A stretch of DNA of 64,000 bases from Cryptomeria japonica. Its lineage: Eukaryota; Streptophyta; Pinopsida; Cupressales; Cupressaceae. Under the pieces are notes generated by a model. That model ran no database searches. It had not been told where the DNA came from and saw only the letters and a program-made list of their open reading frames with translations. This document shows positions 45,000 to 57,391 of the stretch, piece by piece (within the stretch, counting starts at the first letter, position 1; the number at the start of each line of letters is the position of its first letter). A program made the translations under genes and the position numbers. Location of the stretch: NCBI RefSeq assembly GCF_030272615.1, contig NC_081406.1, forward strand, positions 240,174,422 through 240,238,421. Reading direction: 5' to 3'.

Positions 45000-46260
45000 A
45001 AATTCTTCTTTGGATTTCTAATTTCTAATTATTAGGATTTGATAGTCCTAGGTCCGTACGAATATTTTTATCAATACCATTGGGATGTATTAAGGGAAAA
45101 TTTGTGTGGCTTTAGATCTTTAAATATCAAAATTTTGTAGCCTTTACAAATATTTTTCTGTTGTATATTAAGTTTGAAAAGATTAATCCAGTAGACATGT
45201 ATTGAGTGGAAATCTCAAATTTTTGTAGCCTTTACAAATATTTTTCTTGTATATTAAGTTTGAAAAGATTAATCTAGTAGACATGTATTAAGTGGAAATC
45301 TGTGTGGTTTTAAATATTTCAACATGAAACTATGTTCTCCTTAAAAATATTTTCACAGTTCGATATTCAACTGAAAATATTATCTCAATAGACTTGTGAG
45401 CTTAATTAATGGAAATCACTATGGAGCTATATCTACAAATATCAAAATGATATTGCTCAAGCATAATGTGCGTTTAAGTATATTTTCTTTACATTTTACT
45501 AGGAGCACTTATTTTAGGTTTACAAGAATTTTTACAAGTGTTAAAAATATGATCCCAAGCATTAGATAAACACAAAGAGTGTAGAAAGTGGTGGAGTGAA
45601 AACACACCGCAGGGAAGGGAGAGGGATGAGCTAAGTGTCCTTGGGCATGATGGTGACAGATCGGTCTTGAAGTTCTGTGCAATCTCTTTTCCCAGCCATT
45701 GGAACATGCTGTGATAGATATCATTATAAATGTTATTTTGGATGGAATCAGGTTTATTAGTTTCTTTTAAATATTTATGTTTCGTTCATGATTCTTTTCA
45801 ATAAAATTATTTCAATATAAAATTATAAAAGGGTAGATATTTTTAAAATTTAATAAGTGAATAAAAGTTGAAATTTAATTTTATTGAAGGATTAAATATA
45901 TTTTTATTATTAAAAAAATTAATATTAATTTAATAAAAAATTATTAATCAAATATTTGATTCTATGAAGTTGTTATTAATATAATTATTACAAATTAAAC
46001 TAGATATTATATAGGAATACAATTTAATTGTTTCATCATATATCTAAAAAGAACAAAAGACTAATCAAATGCATATTTTACAATTTAGCATAAAATATGC
46101 ATTTCATTAGGTTCTTACTGATTTTATGTTGATTTTGATTGATTTAGAGATTAAATGTTCTTTGGTCATTTGTTTGTTAGGGTTGGGGTCATAAATGTTT
46201 ATGATACAATTTTAATAAAGAATATTATTAATTTTTTCTAATTCCAAGAACAATTAAATA
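45000..46260 (+). repeat. Locus C, downstream part (copy of 25380-26560)
   Basis: The segment aligns with locus A, with three rather than two copies of the roughly 115-bp unit (near 45080, 45190 and 45290) and no TA microsatellite. The block at 45590-45720 keeps cttgggcatgatggtgacag and the adjoining 30 bp unchanged, although flanking sequence has diverged. Confidence 0.7.
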
Positions 46261-47500
46261 TCTATAATATGAAGTTTCATAACATACCAATGGGGACCCA
46301 TCATTTTGAAGATTCGAAAATATGCAAATAATCCTTGTGAGCAAGCAAAATATCTTGGAAATGGCTTAAAGATCCCTTAAATCAGGTTTGTAGAGAAAAG
46401 AGTGAGTTTAGTGCAATTATAATAGCCATTGGAAAAGGTAAACTGAGATTATAATTTTTATAGCAATCTGCAGAGGTAGACATAATCGTGATAATAGTTG
46501 GGTTGCTGGGAGTTTTGAGAAAAAATGATAAAGAGGAAGTTGCAAAAGAAACAAAATAGCCTTATCCATCGCACCCCACAAAGCATGATAAAGTGGGAGT
46601 TCCAAGGTTGAATTCTCCTGGTAGCGGTGGCAATTATTAAACAATTCCTTAAAAAAACATAAAATACTTTTGGGAAAAGAATTCTAGAAAAACCAACACA
46701 TCCTCATATGTGGGATGCGGGGAAAAGCGATCCATAAACCATTATGATTTTAAAGCATTGAAAGATATATAAATCCCACAACCCGTAGCTCGTAAGGTGT
46801 TATCATAGTCTGTAGATATCGAGGTAAAAAGGGATTCTATTACATCTTGAATTGAATGTTGAATAAAACACAAATGAGCACACAGCCTGAAATCAAACTC
46901 AATAAAGACTATGCATGTCGAAAGACATAAGAAAGCTCCGCAAAACCTTAATCAAAGGGCCAAAGATTTAAAATAACATAGAAATAGAGTAAAAGCTTCC
47001 TAGGTACATGTTTTAGAACGGTAATAGAAGATACATTCTAACATAAGGGTACAAATTTAATTAAAGATGTCCTTTTCTGAATCTCCCATCCATTATCGAT
47101 GATTTCATAGGATATGATGCATGATTTTCTCACACTTGACTGCAAATCAACTATTTTTCACGCATCATAAATGAAAATTAGCAATAGTAAAGAATTCAAC
47201 ATGGTAAAAGTTTCAAGCACTGAAGCAGTGGGTTAGATTACATGAAGGGAGATGAATCTTCATGTTAGTAAGCATTATCTTTTACATCCAAAGGTGATTC
47301 CATGAGCTGCACAGGTATGTACATCGAAACTCTAGTTCGAAAGCTAAGCATCCCTATCGGTGATGAATGCATAATATCTTACTATATATATATATTCTAG
47401 ATAAACTTCATACTTAGCCTAGTTGTAATGAAATGTTTTTATTAGGAATGACAGAAAGCAACAATATGGGTTCCAAGAAAGTTGAATGAAAGAGGGAGTT
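46261..47500. other. Spacer without supported genes
   Basis: Mixed AT-rich DNA. Short frames on both strands have no recognisable content. Confidence 0.4.
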
Positions 47501-50500
47501 CAAGTGGAATTTTCCATAAGCACTGCCCTACACCTAGGCAACCTGGTAAGTACAAGCTAGATGATCTTATAAGCTAGATAAATGAGCCCATAGCTATAGA
47601 GGAGATGAAAATCTTGATAGGAGTGGACTGGTAAAGGCAGCAAGGTTTCCCATAGCTGCAAAAGTGCATGAGTTGGTATGTGAATGTTTACTAAACTATA
47701 ATCTAGAATAGCACATGGTGACAAAGGATGGTTGAGTGTATGTGGACCTAACCCTAGAAGGTATTGCTAAAGTATTTTGAACTGTTAGACCTAGGACAAT
47801 CAATGTAATGACCAAAGATCACGAATTAGAGGATTCCTTAAAATTAAAGGCAGCATGTGAGATAGTCATTAGGGAAGAGTTGTTTAAAAGGAAGAAGGGC
47901 TAGGTGATATCTAAGCTAACCAAACTCATATTGAGGATAGATTTCCACCTAGAAATATATGATGCAATCACCTTTCTGAGTTTGAGTACTTGGGCTAGAA
48001 ATAAGTGGGAAATTCAAAGGTTGAGTGTTCCCATTTGTTTAGGTCACTAAGAGAAATAAAGGCTTGTTTGATTGGAAAAATTTATCAGTGGTTCAATTCA
48101 GAAATTTGTAATAGAACCAGCTAGGATCTTTTACATATTGTCTTATGTCGTGTATACATGTACGATCAAAGCTAATATTCAGCTGAACATAGTGAGAACC
48201 CTGGGTAATGGGTGAAGTGAAAACTTAGTAAATGTGTATTACCCACAACTTTCCCTTGAGCAATCATATTTGAACTATAAGAAGGATAATGATTTCTTCA
48301 CAATGCTCATTACTTGGGACTTGGAAGGGAGAATTGGTGATAGCTACTTGAGAAAGTGTGAAGAGTAATTTGGTTTTATGGTGAATGGTACATCTAGTTC
48401 CCCATATTGTCTTATATACATGCACATAGATTTAGTAGGAAGCCATTCAGATTGCCTAGGTGTCCCTCTAATTGAGCATGGTTAAATAAATTTTGTAGAC
48501 AAATCTTGAAGTTCCATGACTTATACCACATCTCTCATTGCAAGTTGGGATTCAAGTTTCCATTGAAAATGGGAAATTTTGTTTGTGACTCATTGGCTAG
48601 TGCCAAAGAAATGGAAGAAGGCCTCTTGGCCACACATTTACCATACTTTAATTATCAAAGAAAGAGATTCATCCCATTCGAAAAGGTACACAAATTCATT
48701 ACAAAGAAAGTGGTAAACCTTCTAGACATGGACAATTATTGGATAGATTACAAAGATGAGAAGGAGGTAAAAAGGCAACAATATCATAGGTCAACACTAA
48801 TGAAAATGCTAACCTTGGGCCTAGACATTATAAAATTTGACATTCCGCCTCAAATAACAAAGGATGAGGAGGAGGTATTGCATCCTAGATATACAATAGG
48901 CAAAGTGGAAGATCAACCTATCACATAGCCATATCCAAATCAACTAGAGGCATTATCTTTGTAGGCAGTGAATGAACCCATTCTAAGGGTCATCTATAGA
49001 TGGAAAGAAGAATATAAAGAAGAATTCAAAGATAAATGGGTATAAGGTTACAACTTTGAAGAAGATGAAGAGAAAAGAAGGGGAAGATGAAGGTTATGAC
49101 GACTTATTAATCCACAAAAGAAGTAAAGATATAGCTAAAACTCTTGATGCAGCAACTATAGATGAGGATTTGGAGACCTATAGGTGACATGGAAGGAGTT
49201 GAGGTCATAACAATTGATCATGACCTAAGTCAATTGGCTATAAGTAAAATGGTAGAGCCTCAAGATCAGATGAGTTTATGTGTAGACGCTTCTAATTTTT
49301 GGTAGCTAAGGGATCCACCTATGATTTAGCCCAATTTACCGAGATTCTTAGAGCCATACCAATAGCAACATCAAAAGGTGTGACCCATTTATTTACTTCT
49401 CCACCTTCTGTGAGCAACATGATGAGTGAAATAATGGGAGTGATTCCTCAAAATAAATCCAATAGTAACCCTGCCTGGATCAAGATGTATCAAGAAGTGC
49501 AGGTCAGTTATTGTTAGAATAATTAGTGCCAAAAAAAGTAGAGATAATACATCTGAAATTAAATAAGGGGAAGGCTCCACAACTTTTTGAGTAGGTGGAT
49601 AAATCAGTGTCATCGAAGGAGAAAACTAAAAATATCATAATAAGTGAAATTATAGATGTTGAACATGGAGAGTTTATAGAATCTAAAGATCAAGAAACCT
49701 TAGGATCAGAGGATACAAAAATATCAATTGTTATCAAAACTAGAGAACCATTAATGGCGATCGAAGAACAATTGGGAGGTAGAAGTAAAGTCTCTGTGGA
49801 GGATATACAAAAGGAAGATAAGAGGAAAGAGTCTGGTATGGTGGTGGAAGATTGTGAAGAAGAGTATAAAAATCCCAAGGAAGGTGAAATCGAGACATCA
49901 GTATATCAAGGAAATGTCGCATAGGAAGAAATAAACAATACAGAAGAAGAGAACACAAAAGAGATCCCAAGTCATGAAATGGAAATAAGGGATACACTTT
50001 AATCTCTTGCAGGGGACAAAGGGACCCAGAAAATGTGAAATGAGACTCATAGTCCAAAAGAGGAGGTCACTAGTGAAGCCAAAACTCGATAAGAAATGTG
50101 AGGAGAAGGAAAATAAAAGAATAACACGTACAAGGATAAGCATGTAGTGGAGCCCAAATCAAGACACAAATCTGAATGGTTGCAAAAATAAATGCAACCA
50201 AAGGATAGAATTGAATTGGTACCTCTTGATTTTAATAGTTTATAGAAGGATACTCCAATTGTCATGAAAGGGAAGAAACCAAAGGTTAAGGATGCAACAA
50301 GGCTTGATTTGGAATAAAATAAAGTTATATATTGTGGAATGCATGATAGATAAAGATCCTTCGGATGTCACCATGGAGGATTATAGGGTTACTACTATCA
50401 ATTTAGGAAAGCCTTCTAGATTTGATTGTACAAGAATTACTAAAAGAGTACATTGATGGAGGATTGGCTATGTAGAGATCAAAAAAAGATGAAGGAGCAG

Positions 50501-50820
50501 AAAGGGTATATTGAGCAGTCAACTCAGTTTATTGAAGACATTATACAACCCAGTCAAACTTTGTAGGAAATACCTTCACATCCTGTTTTGATATCAAAGG
50601 AAGAACTAGATGGCTTAATCATTCTAAGGCATAAAGTAGTGATGCATGCACAAGTACAAGAATTTTTAACTTATGGGAAAAACATGCTACATAAAGTAGT
50701 GACATGACATTTAACACTTGTACAACTATTAGATGAAATGAGTAAGCTACAATGAAGATGAAGTGAAACGCTCGAAAAGGTAGAGGTAGAACTGGCAAGA
50801 ATATATGAGATAGGAAAAAT

Positions 50821-52513
50821 TGTTGGCATTAAGTTCTCATTGATGTCAACTAGTTTGGCAAGGTCACTAGTAAGTAAGAAGTGGTGACCGGTATAAGAAA
50901 AGTAAGACGTGATGAAAATCCACTTGTGAGTAAGCACATAGAAGGAAGGGTACCGGTACACATGGATTATGTCATTTGCTGGTAAAGCAGGAGTACGGGT
51001 AAGGCATAAACCGGTATGAAGGCTGGTTGTTTGTTTGTGATGAAGAGACACAATGTTAAATGAATCACAACAACACTTGGTAAGAAGAATAGAAAGAATG
51101 ACATGAAGACATACCAGAAGGCGAGATGAATTGTCAAGTGAATGTGCTATCAGTAAAGAGGATGTTTGTTGGTTATACCGGTAAGGTGTTGAACCGGTAG
51201 TCAATCTTGGTCAATGAAGAATGTCAGACACTTGGTCAACGGAAAATGTCAATCTGACATAGAAAACCAAGCAGAGGTGGATGTTGACAAACATGACAGG
51301 TGGATGCAGGTGGTGATATTGCGTAGGTCAGTGAAGTGTGCATTGACGTAACAAGTCAGCAAGCAGGTCAACTTTTATGAAGAACCCGCAAGTCGCACAG
51401 GATGCCAGAGGATTGTGGCCCGACGAAGACAAGCTAGCAAGCGATTGAACTGATCCTGCAAGAAGATTTGATCTTCGTATCTATTTGCTAAAGGAAATAG
51501 TCGAGCCATTAATGGCGTATGACAGAGAAAAATAGAAAAACATTGTGCAGACCTCCAGATTTAGAAAACGCACATTAGAATGTGAAGATTTGGTGGTGTT
51601 GATCGATGACATGAAGATCATATCCCTAGAAAAGAAGATTGAATCAAATCAGATATGGATCGAGTTGCTGAAGGCAAAACCTAGCACGACATTGTTTGAA
51701 TGCGGTTTTTGGTGGGAACCTTAGATTATAAATATGTGTGCTTGAGACAGAAATTATTTATGCTTGATATGAAGGAGTGTGAAGAGAGCTTGAGAAAGAT
51801 CATCTTCCTTAGAATTTATTCTAAGAAAGTTGTAGAGTGAGTTTACAGGCGAACCAGTGAAAGGGTTTAACTGATAGAGACAGAGTACCGGTAAACTATT
51901 GCTGGTCTAACAGTTAAGCTAACCTGTGAGGTGTGATTGATCAAGAAGGCATCCAAGTGTAACATAGTATGTTGTGAGGCTGAGCGAGGAAGAAGAGAGG
52001 CCAAGAATCAAAGAGAGTAATATGATAACCAGTAGTGTGAGATCTAGTGAAGAAGAGAGGCCAAGAATCAAAGAGAGTAATCTAATAACCAGTAGTGTGA
52101 GATCTAGTGAAGAAGAGAAGACTGTTAACCGACATAAATCTATTTGATCAAGTGTTGGAGAATTCATTTGCAACCATATTCTATAACTATATCAAAATTG
52201 TATTTCACTATACACCACCAAGTTAGAGCTTGGTGTAGGGGTTGGTGCTCCTTGGGTTGGTGCCCTAAATCTTTGTAATTCAGTGTTTCACTTGTGAGGC
52301 TGGATTGGAGCAGTAGTCTCCAACAACTTTTCTCACCAAGGTTTTTCCCATATTGCATTTGTGTGTTTGCCTCTTTTGATATCCACATTTGTCTTATCGG
52401 TTTGATTGTTTAGTGCCTAGGGTGATAACCGGTATTCTAAGGTTGTTTTAAAAGGGAAAAGAATTTAGGAACCACTGATTCACCCCCCTCTTAGTGGTAC
52501 ATTGTGTTCAACA
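50821..52513 (+). mobile_element. Solo LTR, 1693 bp, with perfect AAAAT duplication
   Basis: It starts TGTTGGCATTAAG and ends GTGTTCAACA. AAAAT occurs at 50816-50820 and again at 52514-52518. Its start and its end region (actgattcacccccctctta) resemble the copia LTR family of elements 1 and 2, and it is rich in accggt words. Removing it and one AAAAT joins ARIYEIGK to ISISEMVDNG in frame. No internal sequence remains, so it is a solo LTR. Confidence 0.88.
51990..52120 (+). repeat. 60-bp direct repeats inside the solo LTR
   Basis: The phrase agaagagaggccaagaatca recurs exactly 60 bp apart (51991 and 52051), with a third partial copy near 52111. Flanking words (aaccagtagtgtgagatcta) repeat with the same period. 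Confidence 0.9.
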
Positions 52514-52870
52514 AAAATAAGCATAAGTGAAATGGTAGATAATGGGATAGTGTTAGAAAATAGATTGATGAGAAGGAATCCTAGAAGATATAAGAAAAAT
52601 GATAGCTAAATAGGTTGAATGAATGAAAGGGTAAAACAAGAAGGATAATGGAAACTATGATGGAATCCTGAGCCTAGAATAAAGTACTCATTGAAATCCT
52701 TATGGAACATTTGATTGAAGATGCCATGCAAACATTGATGAAGGATTAGTGGGAGAGTTTCAAAATTGTTGGGCTCAATGAGTCTTATATCCCAAAAAGT
52801 ATGCAAGTCTACAACACATCAGAGGCTTAACTCAAATGGAATACACATAAGAATATGAGAACTTCACTAG

Positions 52871-54015
52871 CTCAGGGACAAGGAAATTGCAGAGATAAAA
52901 TATTCATATAGGGCCCAAATATTAATTTTTTTAATAGTGCAAGGTTTTGCTAAGGAAGGAATACTGAAGTTCATAGCTATTTTTTAATAATATTTGTTGT
53001 GGGAACAAAGGTTTGTGAGTTTTGAAGAACCAAAGTGAACAAAGAAGCAAAGTGTTCAAAATAGCCAAGATTGCCAACTATCGCAAACAATGAGCAAAGT
53101 TGACCAAGTTAAGGCTTGGGGGACATTTTGTCTTTATGCTTGTCTGTGGAAAAATTTATCTTATTCAAGTGCCTTTGGAATAATTTCCTATAAAAATTAG
53201 TTTTTGATTCCATTTCAGACAGATCAGAAATTGTAGAACTGTAAGAGCTCACAAAAGCTATGCTTTTTGAAGTTCAGTCTCTTGATTTCATCTCAATAGC
53301 AGATAATTTGTATTTCCTTTGCAAATTACATGATTAAGGATATTGTAGGTTATTTTGTTGAGTGAATCTCATAATGTTTTGCTATTAATACATGAATACA
53401 TAATGCTGCGTAGGTGGTATTTGTAGTGTGTTGCGTATGTTCATTTGTTAATGGTGATTTACGTGAAGAACTTCCATGATTTTGGAAGTAATTGTTAATA
53501 GTTTTGGTTTTTTGCAAAATTTGTTCTCTCTTCGATTCAAACTTTGTAGGAATTACTTAAATATAGAGCTAGTTTTATTATCATCCCTTAATTTTTTTTT
53601 AAATTTCTTGTAAAGTCGGAAGAAAATTGGTGTATATATCTTTCTTTAGCGCATAACGAAATTTACTATATGAATTTATAGTTAGTACTGTGTTTGTGTG
53701 AGTACAATATAGTGGAGCCCCTTGTGAAACCAACAAATACAACAAATCCTGAACAAATTAAGTCAAGAACTGACATTCTCAAGCCTTGGGATTTGTTAAA
53801 TATTAATCTTTCAAAAAAGATAAATCTGATTGCTAGGAATTCTATCTCATTGAATTACGAGTAACTTTCACGTCAATAAAGGTGGCACTATAAGGAGGGC
53901 TGAAAGTTTCATCCTAGTAAACATGGTAAGCTGGAGTATAGGAGAGTAACCCGATCTAGGTCTTGTGAACACAGATTTGAGTTTCTAGAATTAATAGATA
54001 GCTTTGTTGGCCCTA
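52871..54015 (+). other. Probable 3' region and LTR-like leader between ORF-X copy 4 and gypsy gag
   Basis: A polypurine-like cttgggggacatttt at about 53115 is followed by roughly 600 bp of T-rich sequence without frames, then a gag frame. The order suggests an LTR or leader here. TG...CA ends and a clear primer site were not found. Confidence 0.4.
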
Positions 54016-54018
54016 TTG

Positions 54019-54652
54019 CAAGAGTTTAAAATAGAGTTTTGGTCCAAAACAGTAATTCCTATTAGTGAAGCACAAGCTCAACCTCCTCAACCATCCATGG
54101 TGTTCTCCAATGCTAATTCACCTATCTAATTCGTGAATTACGACAGTTAACCCAGAAATTTTAACAAGTTTTGCCTAAAATATCAAGTTCGTAATGATGC
54201 AGAGGAACATCTAAATTTTTTTAAAGATGTGTGGTAGAGAATGCATTCCCCATGAGGATGTGGTGTGCAGGATATTTCCCTACACTTTGAGTGATGAAGC
54301 ATACGGGTGGTACATTAATTTAACTACTAGATCCATTACTTCTTGGGATTTGTTGGAAAATGACTTTCTAGCATGGTTCAAAGCTCTAATTGATGCCACC
54401 ACACTCTATCATTAGTTTGTGCTAGTTAGAATAGAACAACATGAGCCTATTAGTAGCTTCGACAATAGGTTTCAAAGAGCCCAGTCCATGTTAGAAACAC
54501 CTTACACATTGACTGAGCCTGCAACATTATCAATATACTATATAGCACTAGACCCTTTAACTTCCATGTTTGTGACAAAGAATAATTTTGCAGCAACGAA
54601 CTTGTCTAAAGCTTATGGAGAGGCAGTAAGTGTAAATAAAGAAATGTGACAA
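54019..54652 (+). pseudogene. Ty3/gypsy gag fragment (retrotransposon gag domain)
   Basis: The frame starts near 54019 (SKTVIPISEAQAQPPQPS) and continues as YQVRNDAEEHLNFFKD. It shifts by one base near 54225 and goes on as GRECIPHEDVVCRIFPYTL, EAYGWYINLTTRSITSWDLL, NDFLAWF, a stop at 54416, and VRIEQHEPISSFDNRFQRA to 54649. The W-Y-x-x-L-x-x-x-S-I-x-S-W pattern and following F-x-x-x-F are the hallmark of the plant gypsy Gag core. No zinc knuckle follows. The next DNA belongs to a copia LTR. Confidence 0.75.
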
Positions 54653-54844
54653 GTATTGTATGGTCCTTTATGAAGCTTAGGACCTGTAGTGATGCCAAAT
54701 CAGATAACCTCAGTTAATGCTCTTGTAAGCACATCGCCAATACAAAAACATATGACTCAAGACAATAATAGTCGTTCCCTAGTTCCACATCTAGGAGATG
54801 CTATCATAGAGATCCATCAAATGGAAGTTATTTCTTCTCACAAG

Positions 54845-55547
54845 TGTTGAGATACATGTGTCTCAACCTTACAATTTTCAGCAAATAGTTTCAAAAGTAG
54901 TTAGGAGGTTTCCTATGTGTTAGTGCCTTGGAAAAAGGTATATGAGTTGTCAAAAGATGCCTTATCCATAGTATAATATAGGAGGGTCATTTTTAGAGAC
55001 TATATGACACATTTCATGTTAATTATGAAGGTCAAAAATAGGGGATAATAGTTTGGACGTGATTAACTATTTTTAACCCGGTTTTCTTAGCTTGGAAAAA
55101 CAAATGTCAAGGGTGGGAAACATGTGTCATGGAGGTTTTGCCATGGTATTGTAAAACCACAAATGGTTTCCAGGTTGTAAAATTCCAATATAATGAGGGC
55201 TTGAGGAGGAGTTTGTATGATGGAGTTTTTGTTTGCAAGGCTGGGTGATAGAAGGATGCTAGTGAAGTCTCTCTGAGCTTGAGTTGAGGTGATGCTCTTG
55301 TAAGAACTTGCATTGCAAGTGTATTGTAATCTCTTGTTGATTTGTTAATATATTATGCAGGTTTTAGAATGTGGGGTTTTTCACCTGTATGGATTTTCCC
55401 CCTGATAATCATTGTGTTATGTGTTTATTGTTTTAGTTCTACTCTATGTGCTTCTTGTGATCTCTGTAATAGTTAAGTTGAAATTTGCATAATCGTCCTC
55501 TCAAGATTAGCATAGGAAGTGTTTCCGCACACCTTTGCTTCCTTACA
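54845..55547 (+). mobile_element. Putative 5' LTR of a truncated copia element
   Basis: The right end (ccttaca) is set by a primer binding site two bases later. The left end is tentatively the TGTTGAG at 54845; TG starts near 54918 are also possible. The segment ends with T/C-rich leader text (gttccgcacacctttgc-like). There is no 3' LTR in the window for comparison. Confidence 0.45.
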
Positions 55548-55549
55548 AG

Positions 55550-55561
55550 TGATATTAGAGC
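55550..55561 (+). other. Primer binding site (initiator tRNA-Met type)
   Basis: TGATATTAGAGC matches TGGTATCAGAGC at 10 of 12 bases and lies just after the LTR end and 109 bp before the gag ATG. Confidence 0.65.
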
Positions 55562-55669
55562 CTGGCCAGTTTTGGTTCTATTTGTTGGGTACAGGGTTTT
55601 TTGAGCTAATCAAGGTTTGAGTGGGAGCTTGTGCAGAGTATTTCATTTCTGTATTGTAGGATCGTAAAG

Positions 55670-56515
55670 ATGGCAAACATATCGGGGAGGATTGGTGTAG
55701 AAAATTTTTCTGGCATAAACTTTGAAATGTGGAAGATGAAGATGGAAGATTTGTTGATTGATCGAGATCTATGGGATGCGGTGGATGAGAATAAGTCAAG
55801 GCCCGCAGATCCGGTTTTAGGTGCACAATATGATGTAATAGATAGAAAAGCTAAAGGTCTCATAAGATTGTGTCTTGCAGACTCAATTCTGATTAATGTC
55901 CACAAAGAATCTACTACGAAGAAGCTTTGGAAGAAGCTAAGTGAGATCTACCAAGCAAAATCACTTGTGAATAAAAATTTCTTGAGGAAGAAATTGTACT
56001 CCTTAAGAATGGAAAATGGTGGACGAATTTTTGAGCATCTGGAAAGTTTTAATATGTTGGTTACTCAGTTGACCTCATTAGGGGTACCATTGGATGAAGA
56101 AGAAAGGTGCCACATATTTGTATTTTCATTGTCAGACTCATGGGATAGCCTTGTGATGGCTATAGGGAGCACTGCAGTTGTCTTGAAGATGGAGGGTGTT
56201 GTTGGTTCTCTACTTTCTGAGGAGATGAGAAGGAAGGTCTCTCTGAATGCCAAATAGGCTTTGAGTGTTCGAGGAAGACCAAAAGAAAGAGGCAAGAATG
56301 AAAAGCAGAATAGCCATTCTAAGTCCAAGAATAAGGGGAGATCAAAATCTCCTGGTAAGTCCAAGGCAATTTGCTGGAATTGTGGAAAGCCCAGACATTT
56401 CTGAAAGGACTGTAAAGAAGAAAAGAAGAAAAAGAAGAAGAAGCAAGATTTTGATTCTAAGTACGAGAAGGAAGATGGAGATGCTTTTATTGTAGTGTTG
56501 GCTACTCGTGCAGGT
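55670..56515 (+). pseudogene. Copia gag with zinc knuckle
   Basis: The ATG at 55670 opens MANISGRIGVENFSGINFEM and WKMKMEDLLIDRDLWDAV, the classic DUF4219/UBN2 start of Tnt1-type copia Gag. SILINVHKESTTKKLWKKL, KIL-like YSLRMENGGRIFEHL and ERCHIFVFSLSDSWDSLV follow. A stop at 56255 precedes a basic stretch and a knuckle CWNCGKPRHFxKDC, where x is a TGA stop and the Gly-His spacing has become Pro-Arg-His. Apart from these lesions it is well preserved. It forms the particle protein of the element. Confidence 0.85.
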
Positions 56516-57391
56516 GACAATGCATGGTTGATAGACTCAGGTGCATCTTTCCACATGACTCCTATTAGAAGCTAGTTTAGTAATTATAAAAAATTTAATG
56601 GTGGTAAGGTGTATTTGGGTGATAGCTCCTTTCTTGATATTGTTGGTTGTGGAAGTGTTCAAGTTAAATTTTCTTATGGTAGAACTAGAAGATTTGATGG
56701 TGTCTTGCATATCTGAGGAGTAGCAAGAAATTTGTTATCTATTAGCAAACTAATAGATGCGAGTGTGCATGTACGGTTTTCCGAAGCAGGTGTGAAAATG
56801 GTGTGAGGTGCTATGGTGATAGAAAGATGAAGCAGAATGGGTACATTGTACCAGCTTGATGCATGCACAATTGAGTGCAATAGCACTTCTGATAAGACTG
56901 TGATAAAGACTGTGTTGGAAAAGGAGAGGGTGTCTCTTTTAGCAGATGGTCATGGTTTTTGGGTACCCAAGGGTGCTCTGTCTACTGAATCAAATTTGTC
57001 TACAAAGAAGACCATGTTGTGGCACCAGAGACTTGGTCACATAGGTGAGAAGGGTCTACGAACTTTGAAAAATAAGAACCTTGTTAATGGGTTGAATGAT
57101 AGCAATCTTGAATTTGATTTTTGTGAGCATTATATTTATGGAAAACAAAACCGCATTCAGTTTTACTATAGTTCTTATAAGTCTTCAAGTGTTTTGGATC
57201 TAACCCATTTGGATGTATTTGGTCCATTTGATGTTTCTTCTATTGGTAAATTAGTTTATTATGTTTCTTTCATTGATGATTTCAATAGAAGAACATGGGT
57301 TTATTTTCTTAAGAGTAAAGCTGAAGTTTTCAGTCATTTCAAAGAATTTAAAGCAATGGTTGAGTTGCAGAAACTAATACATTTGGACTAG
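56516..57391 (+). pseudogene. Copia protease and integrase N-terminal part, truncated
   Basis: The frame continues from gag with NAWLIDSGASFHMTP, an intact D-S-G-A protease motif near 56530. Then come GGKVYLGDSSFLDIVG and ARNLLSISKLIDA, TMLWHQRLGHIGEKGLRTL (zinc-binding His pair), FDFCEHYIYGKQNR (Cys pair with one Cys changed to Tyr), LDLTHLDVFGPFDV and YYVSFIDDFNRRTWVYF with both early catalytic Asp residues. Stops lie near 56575, 56715, 56805 and 56829. The match ends abruptly at about 57391, before reverse transcriptase, so the element is truncated. Confidence 0.85.

Larger units (their letters stand above)
47520..52870 (+). pseudogene. ORF-X copy 4, with a solo LTR inside
   Basis: Degenerate frames from about 47520 read VARFPIAAKVHELVCECL and VYVDLTLEGIAKVF. 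Then come ARIFYILSYVVYMYDQS and YYPQLSLEQSYLNYKKDND, which align with copy 3 segments in order. A long open part at 48506-48928 gives LKFHDLYHISHCKLGFKF and PYFNYQRKRFIPFEKVHKF. An acidic middle follows at 49595-49924 (EEYKNPKEGEIETS), then coiled-coil text (TLEKVEVELARIYEIGK) broken by the LTR at 50821-52513, and a tail LMEHLIEDAMQTLMKD to about 52870. About 1200-1300 codons remain after removing the LTR. Function is unknown. Confidence 0.55.
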
